A stretch of DNA of 5,178 nucleotides from SZUA-430 sp031413635 (GTDB lineage: Bacteria > Pseudomonadota > Alphaproteobacteria > Micropepsales > Micropepsaceae). Shown here piece after piece: positions 1-5,178 of this stretch. Location: assembly GCA_031413635.1 (NCBI GenBank), contig JANOFM010000185.1:1-5178 (forward strand), in the 5' to 3' direction. Made by a program: the position numbers and the translations under genes. A model generated the notes under the pieces. The model saw only the letters and a program-made list of their open reading frames with translations, was not told the origin of the DNA and ran no database searches. Numbering within the stretch: the first letter of the stretch is position 1; each line of letters begins with the position of its first letter.

Positions 1-46
1 GCGCCGCCTTCCCACACTACGCCAGACTGTTCGCGAAGTATCCCAC

Positions 47-652
47 CTACATCCAGGGCGAAGACGCGCGGCGTTTGGCTTCGAAGTCGTCGACTTGTTT
101 TTCGCGGCGCAGCGTCAGGCCGATGTCGTCCCAGCCGTTCAGGAGGCATTGTTTGCGGAAGGGGTCGACGTCGAATTTGATCATGCCGCCGTCGGGGCCG
201 CGGATTTCTTGCTTCTCCAAGTCGACCGTCACCACCGCGTTGGCGCCGCGGTTGGCGTCGTCCATCAGTTTGTCGACGTCTTCTTGGGCGAGGGCGATCG
301 GCAAGATGCCGTTCTTGAAGCAGTTGTTGTAGAAGATGTCGGCGAAGCTCGTTGCGATCACGCAGCGGATGCCGAAGTCGTTCAGCGCCCACGGCGCGTG
401 CTCGCGGCTTGAACCGCAGCCGAAATTTTGACCGGCGACCAAAATCTGCGCCTTGCGGTAGGCGGGTTTGTTGAGCACAAAATCCGGTAGCTCTTTCCCA
501 TCCGGCGTGTAGCGCATCTCCTCGAAGAGGTGCTTGCCCAATCCCGTTCTTTGAATCGTCTTCAAAAATTGCTTCGGGATGATCATGTCGGTGTCGACGT
601 TGATCAGCGGCAAGGGGGCTGCGACGGCGGTCAGGGTTATGAATTTTTGCAT
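47..652 (-). CDS. leuD: 3-isopropylmalate dehydratase small subunit (LeuD)
   Basis: This is the small subunit of isopropylmalate isomerase. With LeuC it converts 2-isopropylmalate to 3-isopropylmalate in cytosolic leucine biosynthesis. The 201-residue length is normal for bacterial LeuD. Family motifs are intact: NVDTDMIIP at residues 18-26, NFGCGSSREHAPWAL at 76-90, the block ending YNNCFKNGILPI near 108-119, and the C-terminal FRKQCLLNGWDDIGLTL near 165-181. The ATG at 652 puts the usual short N-terminal strand before NVDTD. The ribosome-binding site is weak (AGAGCAAG directly upstream). The gene lies about 2.3 kb downstream of leuC, and a hairpin terminator at 775-807 intervenes, so it probably has its own promoter in 653-760. 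Nothing looks truncated. The identification is secure. Confidence 0.97.
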   Translation of the reverse strand: MQKFITLTAVAAPLPLINVDTDMIIPKQFLKTIQRTGLGKHLFEEMRYTPDGKELPDFVLNKPAYRKAQILVAGQNFGCGSSREHAPWALNDFGIRCVIATSFADIFYNNCFKNGILPIALAQEDVDKLMDDANRGANAVVTVDLEKQEIRGPDGGMIKFDVDPFRKQCLLNGWDDIGLTLRREKQVDDFEAKRRASSPWM

Positions 653-690
653 CTTGCTCTGCCCAGGTATTCACCAGCGTTCTGTCAGCG

Positions 691-719
691 ATTTTAAGGG
701 ACGCTTCTAGCAAAGGCGA
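691..719 (-). promoter_or_regulatory. weak candidate promoter for leuD
   Basis: Read on the minus strand, TAAAAT (691-696) could be a -10 box about 38 nt upstream of the leuD ATG. The hexamer 17 nt further upstream is TCGCCT (714-719), a poor -35. A promoter is expected here because leuD follows a terminator, but these boxes alone are weak evidence. Confidence 0.2.
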
Positions 720-762
720 CTTTTCTTTCGCCGCAAGGGGCAGAGCCGGCCCGATCGTTGAG

Positions 763-807
763 AAGGCAAAGACACGATGAAGCGGGCGTGGCTGCACCGC
801 TTCATCG
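763..807 (-). terminator. hairpin terminator after the DUF2306-like gene
   Basis: There is a perfect 11-bp inverted repeat, CGATGAAGCGG (775-785) and CCGCTTCATCG (797-807), with an 11-nt loop. It starts 7 nt after the TGA of the membrane protein gene. On the minus strand the stem is followed by a moderately U-rich run (TGTCTTTGCCTTCTC) rather than a pure T tract. It probably separates the membrane protein gene from leuD. Termination may be incomplete because the U tract is interrupted. Confidence 0.65.
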
Positions 808-813
808 GTGCGA

Positions 814-1584
814 TCAGGCGTTCGCCTTTGCCAGGGTCACGGCACTTTCGCCCGGAGCTGCGTCCGGCGTCCGGGTCGCCCAATTGGTGAGGCGCACGCG
901 CACGAGCCAGTAGAGCATGAACAACAGCGGCGCCAGCACCGGCGCGAATTGCCACAGCGTGCCACGCATGAAACTGGGCAGCATCTGTTGCTGGCCTAAG
1001 AAGAACGAGCCTGAGGCGATGAAGAGGCCGACGCACATGCGCCAGAGGTGGCGTGCGGTGCGCGGCGCGCCGGAGATGCCGCCGCGCAAGATCACCTTCA
1101 GATCCGTGGCTGCGGCTATGCCGCCCACGATCATGAAGAGATAGAAGGCTTGCGGCGGCGAGTCGTCGATGGTTCCTGTCGGACTCGCCTGCGCCTCGAG
1201 GGCGAAGAGCAATCCGGCGAGGGCGGCGCCCAGCGCTACGGCGAACCCAACGATGGCGAAGCGGCTCACGCCGCCGTCCTGGCGCTGAACCGTCGTCCAT
1301 GCGGTGAGGACGAGGTAGAAGGTCAGCACGCCCGCAACGGTGTTGGGTCTTTGCCCGTCGTCGAGAAATGGCGCGACGGTGGCGCCGATGCCGGCCATGA
1401 CGAGCATCGCGAGGAAGAACACGGTGCCCGCCACACGGTGCAGGTTGTCGCCTTTGCGGCTGACCAGCGCCACCGCGCCCGCGACCATTGCGACGGTGCC
1501 GCCGGTGATGTGAAGCAGCAGGATGATATCGGCGCCCGCGGACATCCACACTGGCGCGTCAGGAGGGACTTGAAGGACTGTCAT
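814..1584 (-). CDS. seven-helix integral membrane protein, DUF2306-like
   Basis: This is a 256-residue protein with about seven hydrophobic segments, near residues 18-42, 50-72, 83-98, 107-130, 146-162, 180-198 and 209-230. It is therefore almost certainly an inner-membrane protein. The N-terminal half, with LLLHITGG (His25) in the first helix and KGDNLHR (His49) in the following loop, resembles the DUF2306 family of uncharacterised membrane proteins; that match is from memory, not a search. Another His (His179) sits at the start of helix six. No substrate or enzymatic role can be assigned. The chosen ATG at 1584 has no clear Shine-Dalgarno sequence, and Met14 (ATG at 1548) is an alternative start. 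The gene lies between two putative terminators, so it is probably a monocistronic unit placed between leuC and leuD. Confidence 0.8.
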   Translation of the reverse strand: MTVLQVPPDAPVWMSAGADIILLLHITGGTVAMVAGAVALVSRKGDNLHRVAGTVFFLAMLVMAGIGATVAPFLDDGQRPNTVAGVLTFYLVLTAWTTVQRQDGGVSRFAIVGFAVALGAALAGLLFALEAQASPTGTIDDSPPQAFYLFMIVGGIAAATDLKVILRGGISGAPRTARHLWRMCVGLFIASGSFFLGQQQMLPSFMRGTLWQFAPVLAPLLFMLYWLVRVRLTNWATRTPDAAPGESAVTLAKANA

Positions 1585-1658
1585 TGCTGGTCTTGGTCGC
1601 AGTTGCGCGATGGGCAGGCTACCCGGCGCCGATTCAGGCAGCCATGTCGCGGGGTATC

Positions 1659-1682
1659 AAAAACCTGACCGTGGGTTTCAGG
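1659..1682 (-). terminator. probable intrinsic terminator of the leuC-DUF-HExxH transcript
   Basis: On the minus strand a 5-bp stem CCTGA/TCAGG (plus-strand arms 1678-1682 and 1664-1668) has a 9-nt loop. It is followed directly by TTTTT (complement of A5 at 1659-1663). The structure begins 19 nt after the TAG of the HExxH gene. An alternative AAACC/GGTTT pairing overlaps it. The stem is short, so this is a moderate call. Confidence 0.45.
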
Positions 1683-1701
1683 GGCGCAAACGGTTGCAGG
1701 A

Positions 1702-2445
1702 CTAGGCCGGCAGCTTCTTCGGATGCTTCGACAGATACTTCGCGGCCCGACGGACGCCATTCATCAAATGAGATGGCAGCCAGGGCTTGGCGTCTTCGAC
1801 CGATTGACCGCGCAACGCGAAGAAGACAGCCAACGCGAAGGTCCATTCCGGCTGCGTGAGGTAGCCCGATTTGCTGTAGCCCCAACTCTGTGCCCCGCTG
1901 AAATAGCGGAACGCGGTCGCAGCGCCGAAGAGGCCGAACCCGGAATAGACAACGGCGAGATCGGTGCAGAATTCGTGATTGTCCCAGCCGCCCGGCGGTT
2001 CCTCCTTCGTCGATAGAAGGTAATGCGAGAGTTCGTGGGCGAAGGTTGCGATCAGACCGACCGGATCGGACGTCAAACCCGGATCGTAGGTGATGAGGAC
2101 TTCATTTCCCTCCACGCCGAACGTGCCGGCGGGGCTTTGTTTACCAGCCTCAAATTTCAAATAGGCCGCGTCGCTGACTTTCGCATCAGGCCGCTCGTGC
2201 TGCGGCTCGAGACGACAGTGCCACTCGCCGAGGCCCATCAGATTTTTGACGGTAGCGAACACGTGCTCGGCTCGATCGCGGCCTTGTTTATCGGTGGGCG
2301 GGAAGAAGTCCACGGTTGGAACGACAAAGGGTATCGCGCGCAGATCCTCGATGCCGCCCAGTTCCTTGATCAGCCATGCCCATGTTTCGAGTTGCCACGC
2401 CTCGTCATCGACCGACAGCGGCGAGCGAGGGGCGAACGGCCACAT
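1702..2445 (-). CDS. uncharacterised protein with HExxH zinc-peptidase-like motif
   Basis: This is a 247-residue protein of unknown function with no signal peptide. The block FAHELSHYLL carries an HExxH motif (His137, Glu138, His141). About 16 residues later HEFCTDL supplies a plausible third zinc ligand (Glu158, or Asp162). This is the layout of gluzincin-type metallopeptidases, and it resembles a recurrent family of unnamed proteins with a conserved TDL-x-hydrophobic stretch after the HExxH (from memory). A glycine/aromatic-rich part follows (GFGLFGAATAFRYFSG), then a basic C-terminus (KYLSKHPKKLPA). I chose the ATG at 2445, 4 nt after the DUF2442 stop, which suggests translational coupling. 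An in-frame TTG at 2484 would add 13 residues. It has a GAGG upstream, but that lies in conserved DUF2442 codons. Peptidase activity is inferred, not shown; a structural or degenerate site is possible. Confidence 0.85.
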   Translation of the reverse strand: MWPFAPRSPLSVDDEAWQLETWAWLIKELGGIEDLRAIPFVVPTVDFFPPTDKQGRDRAEHVFATVKNLMGLGEWHCRLEPQHERPDAKVSDAAYLKFEAGKQSPAGTFGVEGNEVLITYDPGLTSDPVGLIATFAHELSHYLLSTKEEPPGGWDNHEFCTDLAVVYSGFGLFGAATAFRYFSGAQSWGYSKSGYLTQPEWTFALAVFFALRGQSVEDAKPWLPSHLMNGVRRAAKYLSKHPKKLPA

Positions 2446-2449
2446 GCGA

Positions 2450-2698
2450 CTAGGCCGCGCGCTCACCACGTAGGAGGCCTGCAATGCTTAGATCCTCATC
2501 GATCTTCGGCCAGTGGATGCCGTGGCCTGCGGCACTGGCTTCCCATACTGCGCGGTCTTCCGCAGAGGCCGCCAAGAGGCGTGGGAACCATGAGAGCGGC
2601 GCGCTGATCTTTCGGCCGTCGCGCAAGAGGACCTCAAGGTTCTCGTCCGTGACCCGGACGTCCTTCACTCTTGGATCGCTAATGACTGAAGTGGTCAT
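2450..2698 (-). CDS. DUF2442 family protein
   Basis: This is an 82-residue soluble protein. It has the DUF2442 hallmarks: LEVLLRDGRKISAPLSWFPRL near residues 21-41, and a C-terminal GIHWPKIDEDLSIAGLL near 60-76. Biochemical function is unknown. The start is well supported: an AGAGG (2705-2709) lies 6 nt upstream of the ATG. The gene overlaps the 3' end of the DUF4160 gene by 20 bp in another frame, so the two are expected to be translated from one mRNA. DUF2442 and DUF4160 genes are, to my recollection, common neighbours in bacterial genomes. The small-small overlapping arrangement resembles a type II toxin-antitoxin pair, with this protein the likelier second partner. Which one, if either, is toxic cannot be read from the sequence. 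Confidence 0.9.
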   Translation of the reverse strand: MTTSVISDPRVKDVRVTDENLEVLLRDGRKISAPLSWFPRLLAASAEDRAVWEASAAGHGIHWPKIDEDLSIAGLLRGERAA

Positions 2699-2915
2699 TC
2701 CACGCCTCTACGAAACGATCGCGCTGCTCCATAATCTTCGCTTCGATTTCGGTCAGCTCGCGCCGCGCGAACCCAATGTTCTGCGCAAGCGCGACCGGGT
2801 TCAACCAGTATTTGGCCGTGTTGCCGCCTTTATCAATGTGGATGTGCGGCGGTTCACTGCCTTCGTTGCTGAAGAAATAGAAGCGATAACCATTCCAACG
2901 TAGGACCGTCGGCAT
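2679..2915 (-). CDS. DUF4160 family protein
   Basis: This is a 78-residue soluble protein matching the DUF4160 pattern: an aromatic N-terminal strand (YRFYFFSNEG, residues 10-19), then EPPHIHI (21-27) with an H-x-H pair at His24 and His26, then a helical C-terminal half ending EAWNDHFSH. The HxH and a late His could bind metal or form an active site, but no activity is established. The ATG at 2915 comes only 4 nt after the leuC stop codon, with no strong Shine-Dalgarno sequence of its own. Translation is therefore probably coupled to leuC. It forms an overlapping pair with the DUF2442 gene. A toxin-antitoxin-like role is inferred from architecture only. Confidence 0.9.
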   Translation of the reverse strand: MPTVLRWNGYRFYFFSNEGSEPPHIHIDKGGNTAKYWLNPVALAQNIGFARRELTEIEAKIMEQRDRFVEAWNDHFSH

Positions 2916-2919
2916 TCGA

Positions 2920-4323
2920 TCAGTCCAATTCTCGGATGTCGGTGAGGTGGCCGGTGATGGCTGCGGCTGCCGCCATTGCCGGTGACATCAGGTGGGTGCG
3001 GCCGCCGCGGCCTTGGCGGCCTTCGAAGTTGCGGTTGGAGGTGGAGGCGCAGCGTTCGCCGGGTTCTAGTTTGTCGGCGTTCATCGCCAGGCACATGGAG
3101 CAGCCGGGTTCGCGCCATTCGAAGCCTGCCTCGATGAAGATTTTGTCGAGGCCTTCTTGTTCGGCTTGTTCCTTCACGATGCCCGAACCCGGCACGATCA
3201 TGGCGCCGACGTGGGGGGCGACTTTCTTGCCTTTGACCAGTTTGGCCACTTCGCGGAAATCTTCGATGCGGCCGTTGGTGCACGTGCCGATGAAGACGCG
3301 ATCGATCTTGACGTGCGTCATCGCGGTGCCGGGTTTGAGGCCCATGTAGTCGAGCATGCGTTCGAGGGCGGCGCGGCGTTGGGCGTCGGGTTCCGCCGCC
3401 GGGTTGGGGACGCGGCCGGTGATCGGCACGACCGTTTCGGGCGAGGTGCCCCAGGTGACGAGCGGGGGGATTTCGGCGGCGTCGAGTTTGACCTCGACAT
3501 CGAACTTGGCGCCGTCGTCCGATTTCAACGTGCGCCAATAGTGGACGGCGGCCTCCCAGGCGGCGGCCTTGGGTGCGTGCGGACGGCCCATCAGATATTT
3601 GAAGGTCGTTTCATCGGGCGCGATGAGGCCCGCGCGGGCGCCCGCTTCGATCGACATGTTGCAGACCGTCATGCGGCCTTCCATCGACAACGCACGGATG
3701 GCGGAGCCCGCATATTCGATGACATGGCCGGTGCCGCCGGCGGTGCCGATCTTGCCGATGATGGCGAGGATGATGTCTTTCGCGGTCGTGCCGGGGGCGA
3801 GTTCGCCGTCGACCGTCACGCGCATGTTCTTGGCGGGACGCGTTTGCAGCGTTTGGGTCGCCAGCACGTGTTCGACTTCGCTGGTGCCGATGCCGAAGGC
3901 GAGCGCGCCGAACGCGCCGTGGGTGGAGGTGTGGCTGTCGCCGCAGACGATGGTCTGGCCGGGGAGCGTCAGGCCTTGCTCGGGGCCGACGATGTGGACG
4001 ATGCCTTGGCGGATGTCGTCCATCGGAAGGTAGGTGACGCCGAAGTCTTTGGCGTTCCTTTCTAAGGTCGCGACTTGGAGCGCGGATTCGGGATCGGCGA
4101 TGCCCTTCGAGCGATCGGTCGTGGGCACGTTGTGGTCGGCGACGGCGAGCGTGAGCTCAGGGCGGCGGACCTTGCGGTGCGCGAGGCGCAGGCCTTCGAA
4201 GGCCTGGGGGCTCGTCACCTCGTGCACCAAATGGCGGTCAATGTAGAGAATCGCGGCCTCGCCCGGTTCGTCGTGAACGAGATGGGCGTCCCAGATTTTG
4301 TCGTAGAGGGTGGTTGCGGTCAT
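2920..4323 (-). CDS. leuC: 3-isopropylmalate dehydratase large subunit (LeuC)
   Basis: This is the catalytic large subunit of isopropylmalate isomerase, an aconitase-family [4Fe-4S] enzyme acting with LeuD in leucine biosynthesis. The 467-residue length is typical. Three cluster ligands are visible: Cys348 in GTCTNGR, and Cys408 and Cys411 in EPGCSMC. Other aconitase-family signatures are VCGDSHTSTHGAFGALAFGIG (begins near 126) and the C-terminal SNRNFEGRQGRGGRTHLMSP (429-448). The ATG at 4323 gives the standard N-terminus TATTLYDKIWDAHLV. The ribosome-binding site is weak. A possible leader ORF stops 6 nt upstream and a hairpin lies at 4348-4373. Downstream, the DUF4160 gene starts 4 nt after the stop, so leuC probably heads a four-gene transcript. 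It is divergent from the arsR gene. Confidence 0.98.
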   Translation of the reverse strand: MTATTLYDKIWDAHLVHDEPGEAAILYIDRHLVHEVTSPQAFEGLRLAHRKVRRPELTLAVADHNVPTTDRSKGIADPESALQVATLERNAKDFGVTYLPMDDIRQGIVHIVGPEQGLTLPGQTIVCGDSHTSTHGAFGALAFGIGTSEVEHVLATQTLQTRPAKNMRVTVDGELAPGTTAKDIILAIIGKIGTAGGTGHVIEYAGSAIRALSMEGRMTVCNMSIEAGARAGLIAPDETTFKYLMGRPHAPKAAAWEAAVHYWRTLKSDDGAKFDVEVKLDAAEIPPLVTWGTSPETVVPITGRVPNPAAEPDAQRRAALERMLDYMGLKPGTAMTHVKIDRVFIGTCTNGRIEDFREVAKLVKGKKVAPHVGAMIVPGSGIVKEQAEQEGLDKIFIEAGFEWREPGCSMCLAMNADKLEPGERCASTSNRNFEGRQGRGGRTHLMSPAMAAAAAITGHLTDIRELD

Positions 4324-4329
4324 GGACGT

Positions 4330-4416
4330 TCATACCGCCTTCGCCGCCCCAAGAAAACGCCAAAGTTCTTGGGCCCTTCCGCCGCACGGCGCGCGCTTGA
4401 CGACGGCGCCCACCAT
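4330..4416 (-). CDS. possible 28-codon leader ORF upstream of leuC
   Basis: An ATG at 4416 opens a 28-codon minus-strand frame ending with TGA 6 nt before the leuC ATG. The C-terminal half reads AQELWRFLGAAKAV. Both leucines are CTT codons, while none of the first eight Leu codons of leuC is CTT (six CTC, one TTG, one CTG). The codons for AQE and for FLG fall on the two arms of the 4348-4373 hairpin. This could be a leader peptide that couples ribosome movement to leuC expression. With only two Leu codons and no clear ribosome-binding site, it could equally be chance in GC-rich DNA. Confidence 0.3.
   Translation of the reverse strand: MVGAVVKRAPCGGRAQELWRFLGAAKAV
4348..4373 (-). promoter_or_regulatory. 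hairpin in the leuC leader
   Basis: Perfect 8-bp arms CCCAAGAA (4348-4355) and TTCTTGGG (4366-4373) enclose a 10-nt loop. The hairpin lies 25-50 nt before the leuC start. No T tract follows on either strand, so it is not a standard terminator. It may shape leuC translation or act with the overlapping short ORF. The strand of action is inferred from its place in the leuC 5' leader. Confidence 0.4.
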
Positions 4417-4425
4417 GTGATTACT
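4397..4425 (+). promoter_or_regulatory. candidate promoter for the arsR-desaturase unit
   Basis: TTGACG (4397-4402) matches a sigma-70 -35 box well. The hexamer 17 nt downstream, ATTACT (4420-4425), is a weak -10 inside an AT-rich island. Transcription would start about 20 nt before the arsR ATG. The -35 is convincing and the -10 is not. Confidence 0.35.
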
Positions 4426-4446
4426 TAACTAATAAATTAAATGGTG
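4411..4446. promoter_or_regulatory. AT-rich imperfect dyad, candidate ArsR operator
   Basis: CACCAT (4411-4416) and ATGGTG (4441-4446) are perfect inverted repeats flanking an AT-rich core that contains TTAACTAATAAATTAA (4425-4440). By eye, 13 of 18 positions per half are symmetric around 4428/4429. The element sits between the TTGACG box and the arsR start, in otherwise GC-rich DNA, where a dimeric winged-helix autorepressor would be expected to bind. It could also affect leuC, which is transcribed away from it. Confidence 0.4.
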
Positions 4447-4450
4447 ATCT

Positions 4451-4765
4451 ATGCCGGATAGCGTTTTTGCAGCCCTCGCCTCGACCGCCCGGCGCAAGAT
4501 CTTGGCCTATTTGTCGGCGACCGATTTGACGGCGGGCGAAATCGCCGAGCGCTTTTCGATCAGCAAACCCGCGATCTCCAAGCATTTGCAGATTCTGGAA
4601 AACGCGGGTCTCGTCAGCAGCGAAAAGAACGGACAGTTCGTAACCTATACGCTGGTGCGCGAAAATCTCGCCAACACGCTCAACAGCTACGTTCAGGAAG
4701 TGTGCCCGGTGTCGCGCCCGTTGAAGCGCGAGAGCGTGCGTATCAAGCAGCGTCAGCGTCCCTGA
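4451..4765 (+). CDS. ArsR-family winged-helix repressor, SdpR-like
   Basis: This is a 104-residue cytosolic DNA-binding protein. It begins VFAALASTARRKILAYL (residues 5-21), the usual first helices of the ArsR fold. The helix-turn-helix follows at LTAGEIAERFSISKPAISKHL (about 26-46), then a wing (SSEKNGQFVTYTLV, 56-69) and a dimerisation helix. The classical metal site ELCVCDL of ArsR/SmtB is absent: the equivalent stretch reads SATDLTAGE. The only cysteine is Cys85 near the C-terminus. The protein is therefore more like SdpR-type autorepressors than a metal sensor. The ATG at 4451 follows a GGTGA at short spacing and directly abuts the candidate operator. The desaturase gene starts 23 nt after its stop, so it probably regulates itself and that gene. 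The inducer is unknown. Confidence 0.92.
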   Translation: MPDSVFAALASTARRKILAYLSATDLTAGEIAERFSISKPAISKHLQILENAGLVSSEKNGQFVTYTLVRENLANTLNSYVQEVCPVSRPLKRESVRIKQRQRP

Positions 4766-4788
4766 GTCCTTGAGGAAAGGGCCTTGCC

Positions 4789-5178
4789 ATGCAACTCGTA
4801 CCCGGATCGATACGCATCGTCGCCAAGCCGGGCACGGATCCTGTGTCGGGCACGGTGCGATGGAAACCCGCAAAGTCGATCTGGATCGGCACGATGACGG
4901 CGGCCGCCTTGGTGTTGGGGCCGGTGACGTTCAGCTGGGATGCGCTGGCCGTGTTTTTGGTGCTGTGCGCGATTACGCTGTGCGCCGGACACTCCGTCGG
5001 CATGCACCGGCGCATGATCCATCAGGCGTTCGAGTGCCCGTTGTGGCTCGAGTATTTTTTGGTTTGGCTGGGTGCGATGGTGGGCATGGCGGGGCCGATC
5101 GGCATGATCCGCCAGCACGACATCCGCGATTGGGCGCAGCGGCAGACGGAGTGCCACGACTATCTCTGCCACCGGCGC
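4789..5178 (+). CDS. membrane fatty-acid (acyl) desaturase, 5' part
   Basis: The first 130 residues of an integral-membrane di-iron fatty-acid desaturase; the frame is still open at the window edge. Such enzymes introduce a cis double bond into acyl chains of lipids or acyl-CoA. Two or three membrane segments are visible (about residues 32-50, 51-67 and 84-106). Histidine box one is GHSVGMHRRMIH (67-78), containing His73-x4-His78. A further conserved region, QHDIRDWAQRQTECHDYLCH (109-128), supplies His110, His123 and His128. The final HxxHH box lies beyond the window. The start is supported by GAGGAAAGG (4772-4780) 8 nt upstream of the ATG. The gene lies 23 nt downstream of the arsR gene and is probably its target, linking the regulator to membrane-lipid unsaturation. 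Substrate and position specificity cannot be read here. Confidence 0.9.
   Translation, partial: MQLVPGSIRIVAKPGTDPVSGTVRWKPAKSIWIGTMTAAALVLGPVTFSWDALAVFLVLCAITLCAGHSVGMHRRMIHQAFECPLWLEYFLVWLGAMVGMAGPIGMIRQHDIRDWAQRQTECHDYLCHRR

Noticed and set aside
1..46. Possible end of a neighbouring gene at the left edge
   Set aside because: One plus-strand frame looks protein-like for about 27 residues, but it has no stop until 330-332, deep inside leuD. On the minus strand there is no ATG and only a 9-codon GTG frame. Too little to call.
707..1549. 280-codon minus-strand frame overlapping the membrane protein gene
   Set aside because: It is a frame-shifted reading of 814-1584 with an Arg/His/Pro-rich composition typical of a shadow frame. 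The chosen frame gives coherent membrane helices, and the shadow frame also reads through the terminator hairpin.
2023..2607. 194-codon plus-strand frame opposite the HExxH and DUF2442 genes
   Set aside because: It is antisense to two genes whose frames carry recognisable motifs, and the translation has no domain features.
3157..4065. 302-codon plus-strand frame opposite leuC
   Set aside because: It lies fully antisense to a clearly identified leuC, is rich in Gly, Ala, Asp and Arg in the low-complexity way of GC-rich antisense frames, and shows no domain.
4441..4461. Mini-ORF MVIYAG overlapping the arsR start
   Set aside because: Six codons, out of frame, with no ribosome-binding site; expected by chance.
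4753..5172. Minus-strand frames opposite the desaturase
   Set aside because: They are antisense to a frame with clear histidine boxes and a good ribosome-binding site.

Overview
The window looks like a GC-rich alphaproteobacterial chromosome. The reasons are the strong G/C third-position bias, LeuC and LeuD sequences of the alphaproteobacterial style, and an ArsR regulator placed directly before a fatty-acid desaturase. The genus cannot be named from this sequence. The backbone is leucine biosynthesis on the minus strand: leuC (2920-4323) and leuD (47-652) encode the large and small subunits of 3-isopropylmalate dehydratase. The two genes are not adjacent. About 2.3 kb carrying four other minus-strand genes separates them.

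Reading in the direction of transcription (right to left), leuC is followed within 4 nt by a small DUF4160 gene (2679-2915). This overlaps a DUF2442 gene (2450-2698) by 20 bp, and 4 nt further on begins a 247-residue protein with an HExxH zinc-peptidase-like motif (1702-2445). This block is packed like one transcript and ends at a probable intrinsic terminator (1659-1682). The DUF4160/DUF2442 pair has the architecture of a toxin-antitoxin-like module, and the HExxH protein makes it a three-gene cassette riding on leuC. It is the least explained part of the window. A separate seven-helix membrane protein gene of DUF2306-like type (814-1584) follows and ends at a clear 11-bp-stem hairpin (775-807). 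leuD then starts, presumably from its own promoter.

To the right of leuC the direction flips. A 127-bp divergent intergenic region (4324-4450) separates leuC from an SdpR-like ArsR-family repressor gene (4451-4765). The first 130 codons of a membrane fatty-acid desaturase (4789 to the window edge) follow 23 nt later with a good ribosome-binding site. The divergent region holds an AT-rich imperfect dyad (4411-4446) just before the arsR start, a candidate autoregulatory operator. It also holds an 8-bp-stem hairpin (4348-4373) and a possible 28-codon leader ORF (4330-4416) ending 6 nt before leuC. Positions 1-46 downstream of leuD show no supportable gene, and no gene-free stretch exceeds about 160 bases.
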